Below are positions 1 to 5,620 of a stretch of DNA of 6,037 nucleotides, in pieces. This stretch comes from Flavobacteriaceae bacterium (GTDB taxonomy: Bacteria; Bacteroidota; Bacteroidia; Flavobacteriales; Flavobacteriaceae): the NCBI GenBank assembly GCA_023254815.1, contig JALRKI010000182.1, positions 1-6,037 on the forward strand. Reading direction: 5' to 3'. The translations under genes were made by a program, and so were the position numbers. The notes beneath the pieces are model-generated. The model made no database searches. It had not been told where the DNA came from and worked only from the letters and a program-made list of their open reading frames with translations. Position 1 is the first letter of the stretch, and each line of letters begins with the position of its first letter.

Positions 1-127
1 TTTCGGCAGAACATCCTGCGGTCCGTGTGCTGGCAGAGCGATGCTTTTTTAATTCTGCCGTGCTTTGCGTAGCATCGGCTGCACATTCCCCTTGAGTAGA
101 TACGCCTATCAGTGTGTTCGCAGTTAA
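1..127. other. GC-richer, hairpin-rich non-coding segment abutting the broken dnaE
   Basis: This stretch is about 52% G+C (63 of bases 1-120 by hand count), against about 29% in dnaE bases 361-480. All three forward frames are closed: stops at 70-72 and 97-99, at 50-52 and 125-127, and at 93-95. It is rich in inverted repeats. CGGCAGAA (4-11) matches TTCTGCCG (53-60). CCGTGCT (58-64) pairs with AGCA-T-CGG (71-78), with one bulged T and a six-base loop. TGTGC plus CGATGCT (within 24-45) can pair with AGCATCG plus GCACA (71-84). Some of these pairings exclude each other or cross like a pseudoknot. On the minus strand one frame is open from 133 to the window edge (about 44 codons), but it has no ATG and no recognisable product. 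It may be the end of a mobile element, a structured RNA, or sequence brought in by rearrangement or misassembly. I cannot decide among these. Confidence 0.45.
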
Positions 128-589
128 AGGGCTTTATTCTGGGCCTCTTTTGTACTTGAAGATTATACCGATAGTTACACGTTCAGGATTTTTGGTGAGG
201 ACTACTTGCGATTCAGGCATCTCTTGGTAGCCAACAGTTTTCTTTATGTTCGAGCTCATGTTAAGTCAGGTTGGGACAACAAGGAAACTGGAAAAGCCGG
301 AGACCCAAGGATCACTTTCACCAACATTCAACTGCTCCAAGGCGTGATGGACGCCATGGCAGAAAAACTTTCGATTCAATTGGATTTGAAGGAAATAGAC
401 CAAAAATTAATCAATATCATAAGCACTATTGTCGATGGACATCATGGAAAACATAATTTGCGAATAGATGTATATGACATGGAGGAATCCATCAAATTGA
501 GTTTGCCCAGCAGAAATTATAAGGTCAATATATCTTTAGATCTGCTCAAAGAGTTGGAGGAACAGCAAATCCACTACAAACTCAATTAG
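128..589 (+). pseudogene. dnaE: DNA polymerase III alpha subunit, 3' fragment (5' part missing)
   Basis: This is the C-terminal end of the replicative polymerase catalytic subunit. From Trp at 140 it reads WASFVLEDYTDSYTFRIFGEDY, which resembles the OB-fold region of Bacteroidota DnaE. It continues through GWDNKETGKAGDPR and ends with DMEESIKLSLPSRNYKVNIS and HYKLN, typical of the family C-terminus. About 149 codons are recognisable, whereas Bacteroidota DnaE is usually around 1,400-1,500 residues, so the polymerase and PHP domains are absent here. The frame is closed by TAA at 125-127, and no other forward frame continues the protein upstream, so one frameshift does not explain the break. 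The next in-frame start-like codon is TTG at 206, but translation from it would begin inside the OB fold and is probably meaningless. trxA follows, as it does after intact dnaE in flavobacteria, so this looks like the native locus. Possible causes are an insertion, a spliced intron, a rearrangement or an assembly join. The identity is firm; its status as a true pseudogene is not. Confidence 0.8.
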
Positions 590-666
590 GTTGTTGCAAA
601 CCAGATTTTTGGCGATTTGGCGATATTTTGGAGCCAATTTTCTCGGAGTCCCCAATTTTTTTTATT

Positions 667-674
667 TAATTTTG
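667..674 (+). promoter_or_regulatory. Possible -7 promoter element for trxA
   Basis: TAATTTTG fits the Bacteroidota -7 consensus TAnnTTTG exactly and would place transcription start near 678-681, about 26-29 bases before the trxA ATG. No TTTG stands at the expected -33 position (about 644-647), so the site is only half supported. trxA could equally be read through from dnaE. The 117-base gap between dnaE and trxA shows no convincing terminator. Confidence 0.35.
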
Positions 675-706
675 CACTAACAAATTTTACTAAAAACAAA
701 TTTATC

Positions 707-1024
707 ATGGCATTAGAAATAACAGACGCAACTTTTGAAAGCGTTGTCTTAAATAGCGAAAAACCAGTATTAGTGGATTTTTGGGCAGCATGGTGTGGTC
801 CATGTAGGATGGTCGGTCCAGTAATTGAGGAATTGAGCAAGGATTATGAAGGTCGTGCGGTTGTTGGCAAAGTGGACGTGGATTCGAATCAAGAATTTGC
901 AGCTAAATATGGCGTACGCAATATTCCAACAGTATTAGTGTTTAAAAACGGAGAAGTAGTAACACGTCAAGTTGGGGTTGCCCCAAAAGCGGTATATGCC
1001 GAGGCGGTAGATGCTCTTCTTTAG
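707..1024 (+). CDS. trxA: Thioredoxin
   Basis: This is a cytosolic thiol-disulfide oxidoreductase that reduces protein disulfides and is itself recharged by thioredoxin reductase. The product is 105 residues, the usual length for bacterial thioredoxin 1. The active site WCGPC lies at residues 29-33 within VDFWAAWCGPCRM. The acidic buried residue of the fold is in VLVDFW, and the cis-proline loop RNIPT is at 71-75 (Pro74), followed by VLVFKNGE. There is no signal peptide, so it acts in the cytoplasm. The ATG at 707 is chosen because MALEITDATF matches the normal N-terminus. A longer frame from TTG at 617 would add a non-homologous hydrophobic extension. It lies 117 bases downstream of the dnaE stop, as is common in flavobacteria, and is followed by a strong terminator. 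Nothing is missing or odd in the protein. Confidence 0.97.
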   Translation: MALEITDATFESVVLNSEKPVLVDFWAAWCGPCRMVGPVIEELSKDYEGRAVVGKVDVDSNQEFAAKYGVRNIPTVLVFKNGEVVTRQVGVAPKAVYAEAVDALL

Positions 1025-1047
1025 TCAATCTCGATACTATAGATTTT

Positions 1048-1076
1048 AAGGGATTGCTGCGGCAATCCCTTTTTTG
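1048..1076 (+). terminator. Intrinsic terminator after trxA
   Basis: A perfect 10-base-pair stem, AAGGGATTGC (1048-1057) with GCAATCCCTT (1062-1071), closes a TGCG loop and runs into six T residues (1070-1075). It begins 23 bases after the trxA stop codon. It is an almost ideal Rho-independent terminator on the + strand, and the DUF58 gene starts only 12 bases beyond it. Confidence 0.92.
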
Positions 1077-1088
1077 TTAACTTGCGTT

Positions 1089-2018
1089 ATGGTACTTCAA
1101 AACACTTTAGGGGAATCAGTTGATTTAGGTAGACTCGAACTTTTAGCCGCTGACATTGTTGAAGGGTTTATGTCTGGGTTTCACCGCAGTCCTTTTCATG
1201 GGTTTTCTTCTGAATTTGCCGAACACCGTACCTACAATCCTGGGGAATCGACGAGGCATGTGGATTGGAGACTATATGCCAAAACGGATCGGTTTTATAC
1301 CAAGCGTTTTGAAGACGAAACCAATTTGCGTTGTCATTTTGTGCTCGACAATAGCAGTTCTATGCATTTTCCAAAATCCGAAATATTTGATTTCCATCAA
1401 TTGAATAAGATAGGATTTAGTGTTTTGGCAATTGCTGCTTTGTTGAGAATTCTGAAAAAACAAAGAGATGCCGTTGGACTGAGTGTTTACAGTGATAATT
1501 TAGAGTTCTATGCCCCAGAGAAAAGCGCTACAAAACACCACCATTTACTTCTTGACCAACTCGTCAAGGTGCTGGAAACTGAAAATAAATCGCGTGAAAC
1601 TGATACCTACAGTGCCTTACATGAAGTGGCCGAAAAGTGCCACAGGCGTTCAATGATTTTCGTTTTTACCGACATGATGGAGCCCAATGGAAAATTGGAA
1701 AATTTATTTGATGCTCTGCGACATTTGAAATTTAACAAACACGAAGTAGTGCTCTTCCACACCTATGACCAAATACAAGAATTGGATTTTAGTTTTGGTG
1801 ATAAGCCTCGCACTTTTGTGGATGTTGAAACAGGAGCCTCAGTTAAGACCTATGCTTCTCAAATTCAAGTCAAGTATAAGAAGGCAATGCAAGACTATTT
1901 TTACGGTATTAAGTTGAAATGCAGACAGTACCATATTACCCACGTGCCTGTTAATATTGCAGACAATTTCAATTCTGTTCTTACTTCGTTCTTACTCGCT
2001 CGCCAAAAACTCAAGTAA
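1089..2018 (+). CDS. DUF58 domain protein (von Willebrand factor A-like)
   Basis: The product is 309 residues and is recognised as the flavobacterial DUF58 type. The diagnostic stretch is at residues 32-79: HRSPFHGFSSEFAEHRTYNPG, then RHVDW, LYAKTDR and KRFEDETN. It is followed by a vWA-like fold with a MIDAS-type DNSSS motif (Asp87, Ser89, Ser91) and a later Asp195 in FVFTDMM, so metal-dependent protein binding is plausible. I see no signal peptide or transmembrane segment, so it should be cytosolic. DUF58 proteins often sit beside MoxR AAA+ ATPases and other vWA proteins (Bat-type clusters). Here none is adjacent; the neighbours are trxA and a tRNA. The biochemical function is unknown. The ATG at 1089 is preferred: an upstream in-frame TTG at 1074 lies in the T-tract of the preceding terminator and would add only five residues. 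No Shine-Dalgarno is visible, which is usual in this phylum. The C-terminus FLLARQKLK looks natural and the gene is intact. Confidence 0.9.
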   Translation: MVLQNTLGESVDLGRLELLAADIVEGFMSGFHRSPFHGFSSEFAEHRTYNPGESTRHVDWRLYAKTDRFYTKRFEDETNLRCHFVLDNSSSMHFPKSEIFDFHQLNKIGFSVLAIAALLRILKKQRDAVGLSVYSDNLEFYAPEKSATKHHHLLLDQLVKVLETENKSRETDTYSALHEVAEKCHRRSMIFVFTDMMEPNGKLENLFDALRHLKFNKHEVVLFHTYDQIQELDFSFGDKPRTFVDVETGASVKTYASQIQVKYKKAMQDYFYGIKLKCRQYHITHVPVNIADNFNSVLTSFLLARQKLK

Positions 2019-2042
2019 ATCTGAGCAATAAGCAAAAAAGTG

Positions 2043-2073
2043 TTTGTGAAATTGGAAATGCAATGTATATTTG
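2043..2073 (+). promoter_or_regulatory. Bacteroidota-type promoter of the tRNA-Asp gene
   Basis: TTTG at 2043-2046 (-33 element) is followed by exactly 19 bases and then TATATTTG at 2066-2073 (-7 element TAnnTTTG). Both elements and the spacing match the consensus of the primary sigma factor of Bacteroidota. Transcription would begin near 2077-2080, leaving a 5' leader of about 12-15 bases for RNase P to remove from the tRNA at 2092. Confidence 0.85.
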
Positions 2074-2091
2074 CACCCGCAACTATGCAAC

Positions 2092-2165
2092 GGTTTGGTA
2101 GTTCAGTTGGTTAGAATACCTGCCTGTCACGCAGGGGGTCGCGGGTTCGAGTCCCGTCCAGACCG
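2092..2165 (+). tRNA. tRNA-Asp (anticodon GTC)
   Basis: This is a complete 74-base cloverleaf. The acceptor stem GGTTTGG (2092-2098) pairs with CCAGACC (2158-2164) with one wobble pair. The D arm is GTTC/GAAT (2101-2104 with 2114-2117). The anticodon stem CCTGC/GCAGG (2119-2123 with 2131-2135) carries the loop CTGTCAC with anticodon GTC at 2126-2128. The variable loop has five bases, and the T arm GCGGG/CCCGT (2141-2145 with 2153-2157) has the loop TTCGAGT. The discriminator base is G at 2165, as expected for aspartate tRNA. The CCA end is not encoded, since the next bases are CAA, so it must be added by CCA-transferase. It is transcribed singly from its own promoter and ends at a terminator at 2233-2262. 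Confidence 0.97.
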
Positions 2166-2232
2166 CAAAGTTTTATTTCGTTGTGTTGCGGTTGTCGAAA
2201 GATAACCGAAGGTTTGTAGAAAACCATTGAAG
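2166..2232 (+). other. Structured tRNA 3' trailer with two hairpins
   Basis: Between the tRNA and its terminator lie two compact inverted repeats. The first is CGGTTGTC (2189-2196) with GATAACCG (2201-2208), an eight-pair stem including one G-U pair, closed by a GAAA tetraloop of the stable GNRA class. The second is GGTTT (2211-2215) with AAACC (2221-2225) around a five-base loop. There is no open frame of note. It would be the transcribed trailer of the tRNA precursor. Whether it has a life of its own as a small RNA cannot be told from one sequence. Confidence 0.4.
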
Positions 2233-2262
2233 AGCTTTCCTGAAATACGGAGGGCTTTTTTT
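2233..2262 (+). terminator. Intrinsic terminator of the tRNA-Asp transcript
   Basis: AGCTTTCC (2233-2240) pairs with GGAGGGCT (2249-2256) over eight pairs, two of them G-U, around an eight-base loop. A run of seven T residues (2256-2262) follows. It separates the tRNA unit from the sus-type operon downstream. Confidence 0.85.
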
Positions 2263-2477
2263 ATTTTCTCACCTTTCTACCCGTAAAATGCATCTTCCTC
2301 AGTTAGATGAATTAAATTGAATTTTTCAATTCATTAGACCTGTAGAGTTTATGTTCTTGAACAGTCTATTGAAATTCAAATAATTCGATAATTATCAAAA
2401 TTATTCTTAATTAATATACCTAAAAGCAAAGAAAAATACATTATTCAAAACTTTTCTTTAAAATATTTCCTTTTCAT
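2263..2477. other. AT-rich intergenic region upstream of susC
   Basis: No gene is visible here. The stretch is strongly AT-rich and carries several short palindromes. AATTGAA (2315-2321) mirrors TTCAATT (2325-2331). TTGAA-A-TTCAA spans 2369-2379. The perfect ten-base palindrome GATAATTATC is at 2387-2396, and TTAATTAA is at 2407-2414. Such symmetry could mark operator sites for a regulator of the downstream uptake operon, but AT-rich DNA produces short palindromes by chance. I recognise no known operator or riboswitch. Confidence 0.35.
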
Positions 2478-2508
2478 TTTGAGAATGTAAAATACTATGT
2501 TATTTTCG
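2478..2508 (+). promoter_or_regulatory. Promoter of the susC/susD operon
   Basis: TTTG at 2478-2481 is followed by exactly 19 bases and then TATTTTCG at 2501-2508, which matches TAnnTTTG in all but the seventh base (C for T). Transcription would start near 2512-2516, giving a 5' leader of about 27-31 bases before the susC ATG at 2543. The ideal spacing makes this convincing. The one mismatch could mean a weaker or activator-assisted promoter, which is an inference. Confidence 0.72.
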
Positions 2509-2542
2509 CCTGCTCAAACGTTTTCGTTAAAACCATTTTAAA

Positions 2543-5500
2543 ATGAAAAGAAAAATTACTTTAATCGCTTTTATGGCAGGGGTATTTGCTGTTCAAGCCC
2601 AAACGGTTACCGTTAGCGGTACTGTTTTGGAATCTGAAACAGGGATGCCTATTCCGGGAGCAAATGTTAGCGTGAAAGGGGCCAACCAAGGAGCCGTAAC
2701 CGACTTCGATGGGAAATTCTCTGTCTCTGGTGTTTCTACCGAAGCCACCTTGGTAGTGTCTTATATAGGTTATCAAACCGTAACTGTCAAAGGAGTGTCT
2801 TCAACCCCAATGACCATATCGTTGGTCGCCGATGCAGCTCAGCTCGAAGAAGTTGTCGTCGTGGGATATGGAACTAGAAGTGTTAAAGAAGTTTCGGGAG
2901 CAGTGAGCGTTGTCTCTAGTGCGACTATAGAAAAATTAAAGCCTACAAGAATCGAACAAGCTATTCAAGGACAGGTTGCTGGTGTACAGGTGACGTCTTC
3001 TTCTGGAGCTCCAGGTGCTGGATTGGACATTAGGATTCGAGGAATCAGCACCAATGGCGATGCAAGACCTTTGGTTTTAGTCGATGGTAATGTTATCGAA
3101 GAATTGAGTGTAATAAATCCATCTGATATCGAGAGCATTTCTATACTTAAGGATGCCTCTGCAGGTATCTATGGTGTCCGTGCGGCAAACGGAGTAATTA
3201 TTATCACAACAAAGTCCGGAAGCAAAGTTGCGCCTTTAAAAGTGCAATACGACGCCTATGGCGGTGTGCAGGAAACTACTCGCAGCTTGCCATTGCTCAA
3301 TGCCACGGATTACGCAGCATTGACAAACGAGGCTTATGTCTCTAATGGCAGTATGGCCTATTACTCCAACGTAGGTTCTTTAGGAGCCGGAACAGATTGG
3401 CAAGATGCGATATTTTCACAAGCTTTTACGTCTAACCAAAGCATTGGGTTGTCTGGAGGGTCAGATAACGCTACTTACTCAGGCGGTTTATCTGCCTTCA
3501 CGCAAGACGGTATTGTAGGTAAGGATAAATCTGGATTTCAACGCTACAACGCGAGATTCAATTATGCTGTTGATTTGAAATTTCCTGATGGTACTCCAAC
3601 CAATTTAAAATTTAAAATGAACATGCTTTATTCCAAAACTAACCGCAAAACCTTACCAGAGGGTGGCATTGGTTCAGTATTGTTTAATGCGGTTAATATG
3701 GCACCAACTTACACTTTGAGAGATGACAGCGGCGCTTTCACTCGAGCTGAAAATATGCCAATTGAGGTCATCAATCCATTGTGGCAAATCGATGCCACTC
3801 AAAATAAGGTTGTGGCCGACAGAGTCAGTGGGGTGTTTGGATTGAACTACAAATTTTGGTCTGACTTCAATGCAGAAGTGAACTACCAGTGGAACTACAC
3901 AGAGGTGCGTAACCGCAGTTTTTCTGGTATTCAAGATTTTGGTGTAGAAGGTGTTGCGGACAAAGTATTTGATACCGATATTGCTGCTTACTACGTCGAA
4001 GATTCCTTTTATCGCGATTATACCTTCGATGCGTTGTTAAAATACGAAAGAACTTTCAATGAGAATCACAACTTAAAAGCGATGGTTGGTACATCAGTTT
4101 TTAAAACCACAGCCGATCAATATGCTTTTGTTGGAACTGATTTTGCCGAAGGAACAACCCTTGAAAACGCGAATCTGGAAGACGCAGGTATGGTCAATAA
4201 CAACTTCCAAACCCGAAGCAATAGAATTTTTGATTCTAGACTGTTATCTTATTTTGGACGTTTAGATTATAATTTTAAGGAAAAATATTTGTTCACTGCC
4301 ACAGTAAGAAGGGATGGATCAACGAATTTTGGCCCATCTAATAAGTTCGGATACTTTTCAACTTTCTCCGGAGGGTGGGTGTTGTCAGACGAGAACTTTT
4401 TTAATAACCTTGTAGCAGCAGACTTTTTCAAACTTCGTGGTAGCTATGGAGTTTTAGGAAACGACCGAATCGGGGCTTTCAGATTTACTTCTCTTCTCAA
4501 TGGTGAGGGAGTATATGTATTTGACAACCAATTGCAATTTGGTGCCGCTCAAGGCGGAATTGCCAATCCAACGTTGAAGTGGGAACAACAAATTTCGTTC
4601 AATGCTGGATTCGATTCAAAGTGGTTCGACAACAAATTGTCATTGACGGTTGACTACTTCAAGAGACGAACTGAAAACCTTTTGCTTCAAGTGGTAACCT
4701 CTGGAACTAATGGACCAAATGCTCCAGGTTCTGGGCCTCCTTTTGCCAATGCAGGTTCTGTAGAAAATAAAGGTTTGGAAGTGGCGCTCGGCTACAATGC
4801 TAGTCTTTCTGATAATTTTGACTTTGGTCTTAACGCCAATTTCACCACGATTGACAATGTTGTAACAGAGGTAAACAATAGTCTTGGCTATGAACAATCG
4901 GGTGTTGGATTTGGTATTGGGAACCTTGCCGGTCCATCTAGAATGGAAGTTGGTTTGCCAATAGGTTATTTTTATGGTTTTAAAACCGATGGTATTTTCC
5001 AAAATCAAGCCGAGATAGACAACCACCCTTCACAGGCACAACTGGGAACGGTTGCAGCTCCTGGGGATTTGAGATATGTTGACGTCAACAATGATGGCGT
5101 ATTGGATGAAGATGATCGTACTTATATTGGAGATCCCTTGCCCGATTTTACAATGGGGCTAAATGTGACTTTTAACTACAAAAAATTTGATTTCCAATCC
5201 TATTTCTTTGCCTCTGTAGGAAACGATATGGTGCGCAATTACGAGCGCAATACCCCTTTAGTCAACAGGACCACTTACGAATTGGACAGATGGCATGGAG
5301 CCAATACGTCAAATTCAGTTCCTCGTGTGACTACTGCGGCGACTTCAAATTCGGTGTTCTCGGATTACTATGTGGAGGACGCCTCTTTTGTTCGCGCTCA
5401 GAACATGCAATTGGGGTATACCTTTGAATCAGGAACTTTTGGCTTCCAAGACTTGAGAATATATGGTGCTGTCAACAATGCCTTCACCCTAACCAAATAC

Positions 5501-5611
5501 AGAGGCTATGACCCCACTGTGACCAATGGTGACCCATTAGCGTCTGGATTTGACTTTGGATTTTATCCAAATCCAAGAACCTATTTATTAGGTCTAAACC
5601 TAACTTTTTAA
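2543..5611 (+). CDS. SusC/RagA-family TonB-linked outer-membrane transporter
   Basis: This TonB-dependent outer-membrane channel would import a bulky nutrient (glycan, oligosaccharide or peptide) together with its SusD partner. The product is 1,022 residues, normal for the family. A signal peptide covers residues 1-19 (MKRKITLIAF start, cleavage likely after VQA). A carboxypeptidase-regulatory-like beta-sandwich follows at about 21-97 (GTVLESETGMPIPGANV, TDFDGKFS, VSYIGYQT). The TonB box is LEEVVVVGYG at 101-110. The plug at about 114-226 holds RIRGIST, PLVLVDG and the SusC hallmark SILKDASAGIYGVRAANGVI. The rest is the beta-barrel, with family signatures RRDGS (589-593), GSVENKGLE (738-746) and an acidic D-x-N-x-D-G loop at 847-858, possibly calcium-binding. 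It ends in LNLTF, whose terminal Phe suits insertion by the BAM machinery. The AT-rich leader has no Shine-Dalgarno. The SusD gene begins nine bases downstream, so the two form an operon. The substrate cannot be inferred from this window. Nothing is truncated. Confidence 0.97.
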   Translation: MKRKITLIAFMAGVFAVQAQTVTVSGTVLESETGMPIPGANVSVKGANQGAVTDFDGKFSVSGVSTEATLVVSYIGYQTVTVKGVSSTPMTISLVADAAQLEEVVVVGYGTRSVKEVSGAVSVVSSATIEKLKPTRIEQAIQGQVAGVQVTSSSGAPGAGLDIRIRGISTNGDARPLVLVDGNVIEELSVINPSDIESISILKDASAGIYGVRAANGVIIITTKSGSKVAPLKVQYDAYGGVQETTRSLPLLNATDYAALTNEAYVSNGSMAYYSNVGSLGAGTDWQDAIFSQAFTSNQSIGLSGGSDNATYSGGLSAFTQDGIVGKDKSGFQRYNARFNYAVDLKFPDGTPTNLKFKMNMLYSKTNRKTLPEGGIGSVLFNAVNMAPTYTLRDDSGAFTRAENMPIEVINPLWQIDATQNKVVADRVSGVFGLNYKFWSDFNAEVNYQWNYTEVRNRSFSGIQDFGVEGVADKVFDTDIAAYYVEDSFYRDYTFDALLKYERTFNENHNLKAMVGTSVFKTTADQYAFVGTDFAEGTTLENANLEDAGMVNNNFQTRSNRIFDSRLLSYFGRLDYNFKEKYLFTATVRRDGSTNFGPSNKFGYFSTFSGGWVLSDENFFNNLVAADFFKLRGSYGVLGNDRIGAFRFTSLLNGEGVYVFDNQLQFGAAQGGIANPTLKWEQQISFNAGFDSKWFDNKLSLTVDYFKRRTENLLLQVVTSGTNGPNAPGSGPPFANAGSVENKGLEVALGYNASLSDNFDFGLNANFTTIDNVVTEVNNSLGYEQSGVGFGIGNLAGPSRMEVGLPIGYFYGFKTDGIFQNQAEIDNHPSQAQLGTVAAPGDLRYVDVNNDGVLDEDDRTYIGDPLPDFTMGLNVTFNYKKFDFQSYFFASVGNDMVRNYERNTPLVNRTTYELDRWHGANTSNSVPRVTTAATSNSVFSDYYVEDASFVRAQNMQLGYTFESGTFGFQDLRIYGAVNNAFTLTKYRGYDPTVTNGDPLASGFDFGFYPNPRTYLLGLNLTF

Positions 5612-5620
5612 TAATTAGAC

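Noticed and set aside
1..133. Minus-strand open frame across the left edge
   Set aside because: It stays open for about 44 codons but has no ATG and no recognisable product, and its bases are better explained by the inverted repeats. It could still be the end of a gene lying to the left, so it is not listed as a CDS.
100..145. Intein or group II intron end at the dnaE junction
   Set aside because: No His-Asn followed by Cys/Ser/Thr stands at the junction, and the upstream frame is closed, which excludes an in-frame intein. I do not find a domain V-like hairpin with its conserved AGC and GAAA loop in 1-130. A group I intron or unusual intron is not excluded.
617..706. N-terminal extension of thioredoxin from a TTG start at 617
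   Set aside because: The 30 extra residues have no thioredoxin homology and read through AT-rich non-coding sequence containing a likely promoter element. The protein from the ATG at 707 has the standard length and N-terminus.
1074..1088. Earlier start for the DUF58 protein (TTG at 1074)
   Set aside because: The codon lies in the T-tract of the trxA terminator and adds only five residues. ATG at 1089 is the natural choice.
1156..1404. Hydrophobic + strand frame inside the DUF58 gene
   Set aside because: It overlaps the DUF58 coding region in another frame, and the DUF58 frame carries clear family motifs.
4640..5026. Minus-strand open frame inside susC (128 codons)
   Set aside because: It is antisense to a strongly supported SusC coding region and its translation resembles no known family. 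Other minus-strand frames at 586-840, 2561-2776, 3674-3934 and 5786-5986 are dismissed for the same reason.
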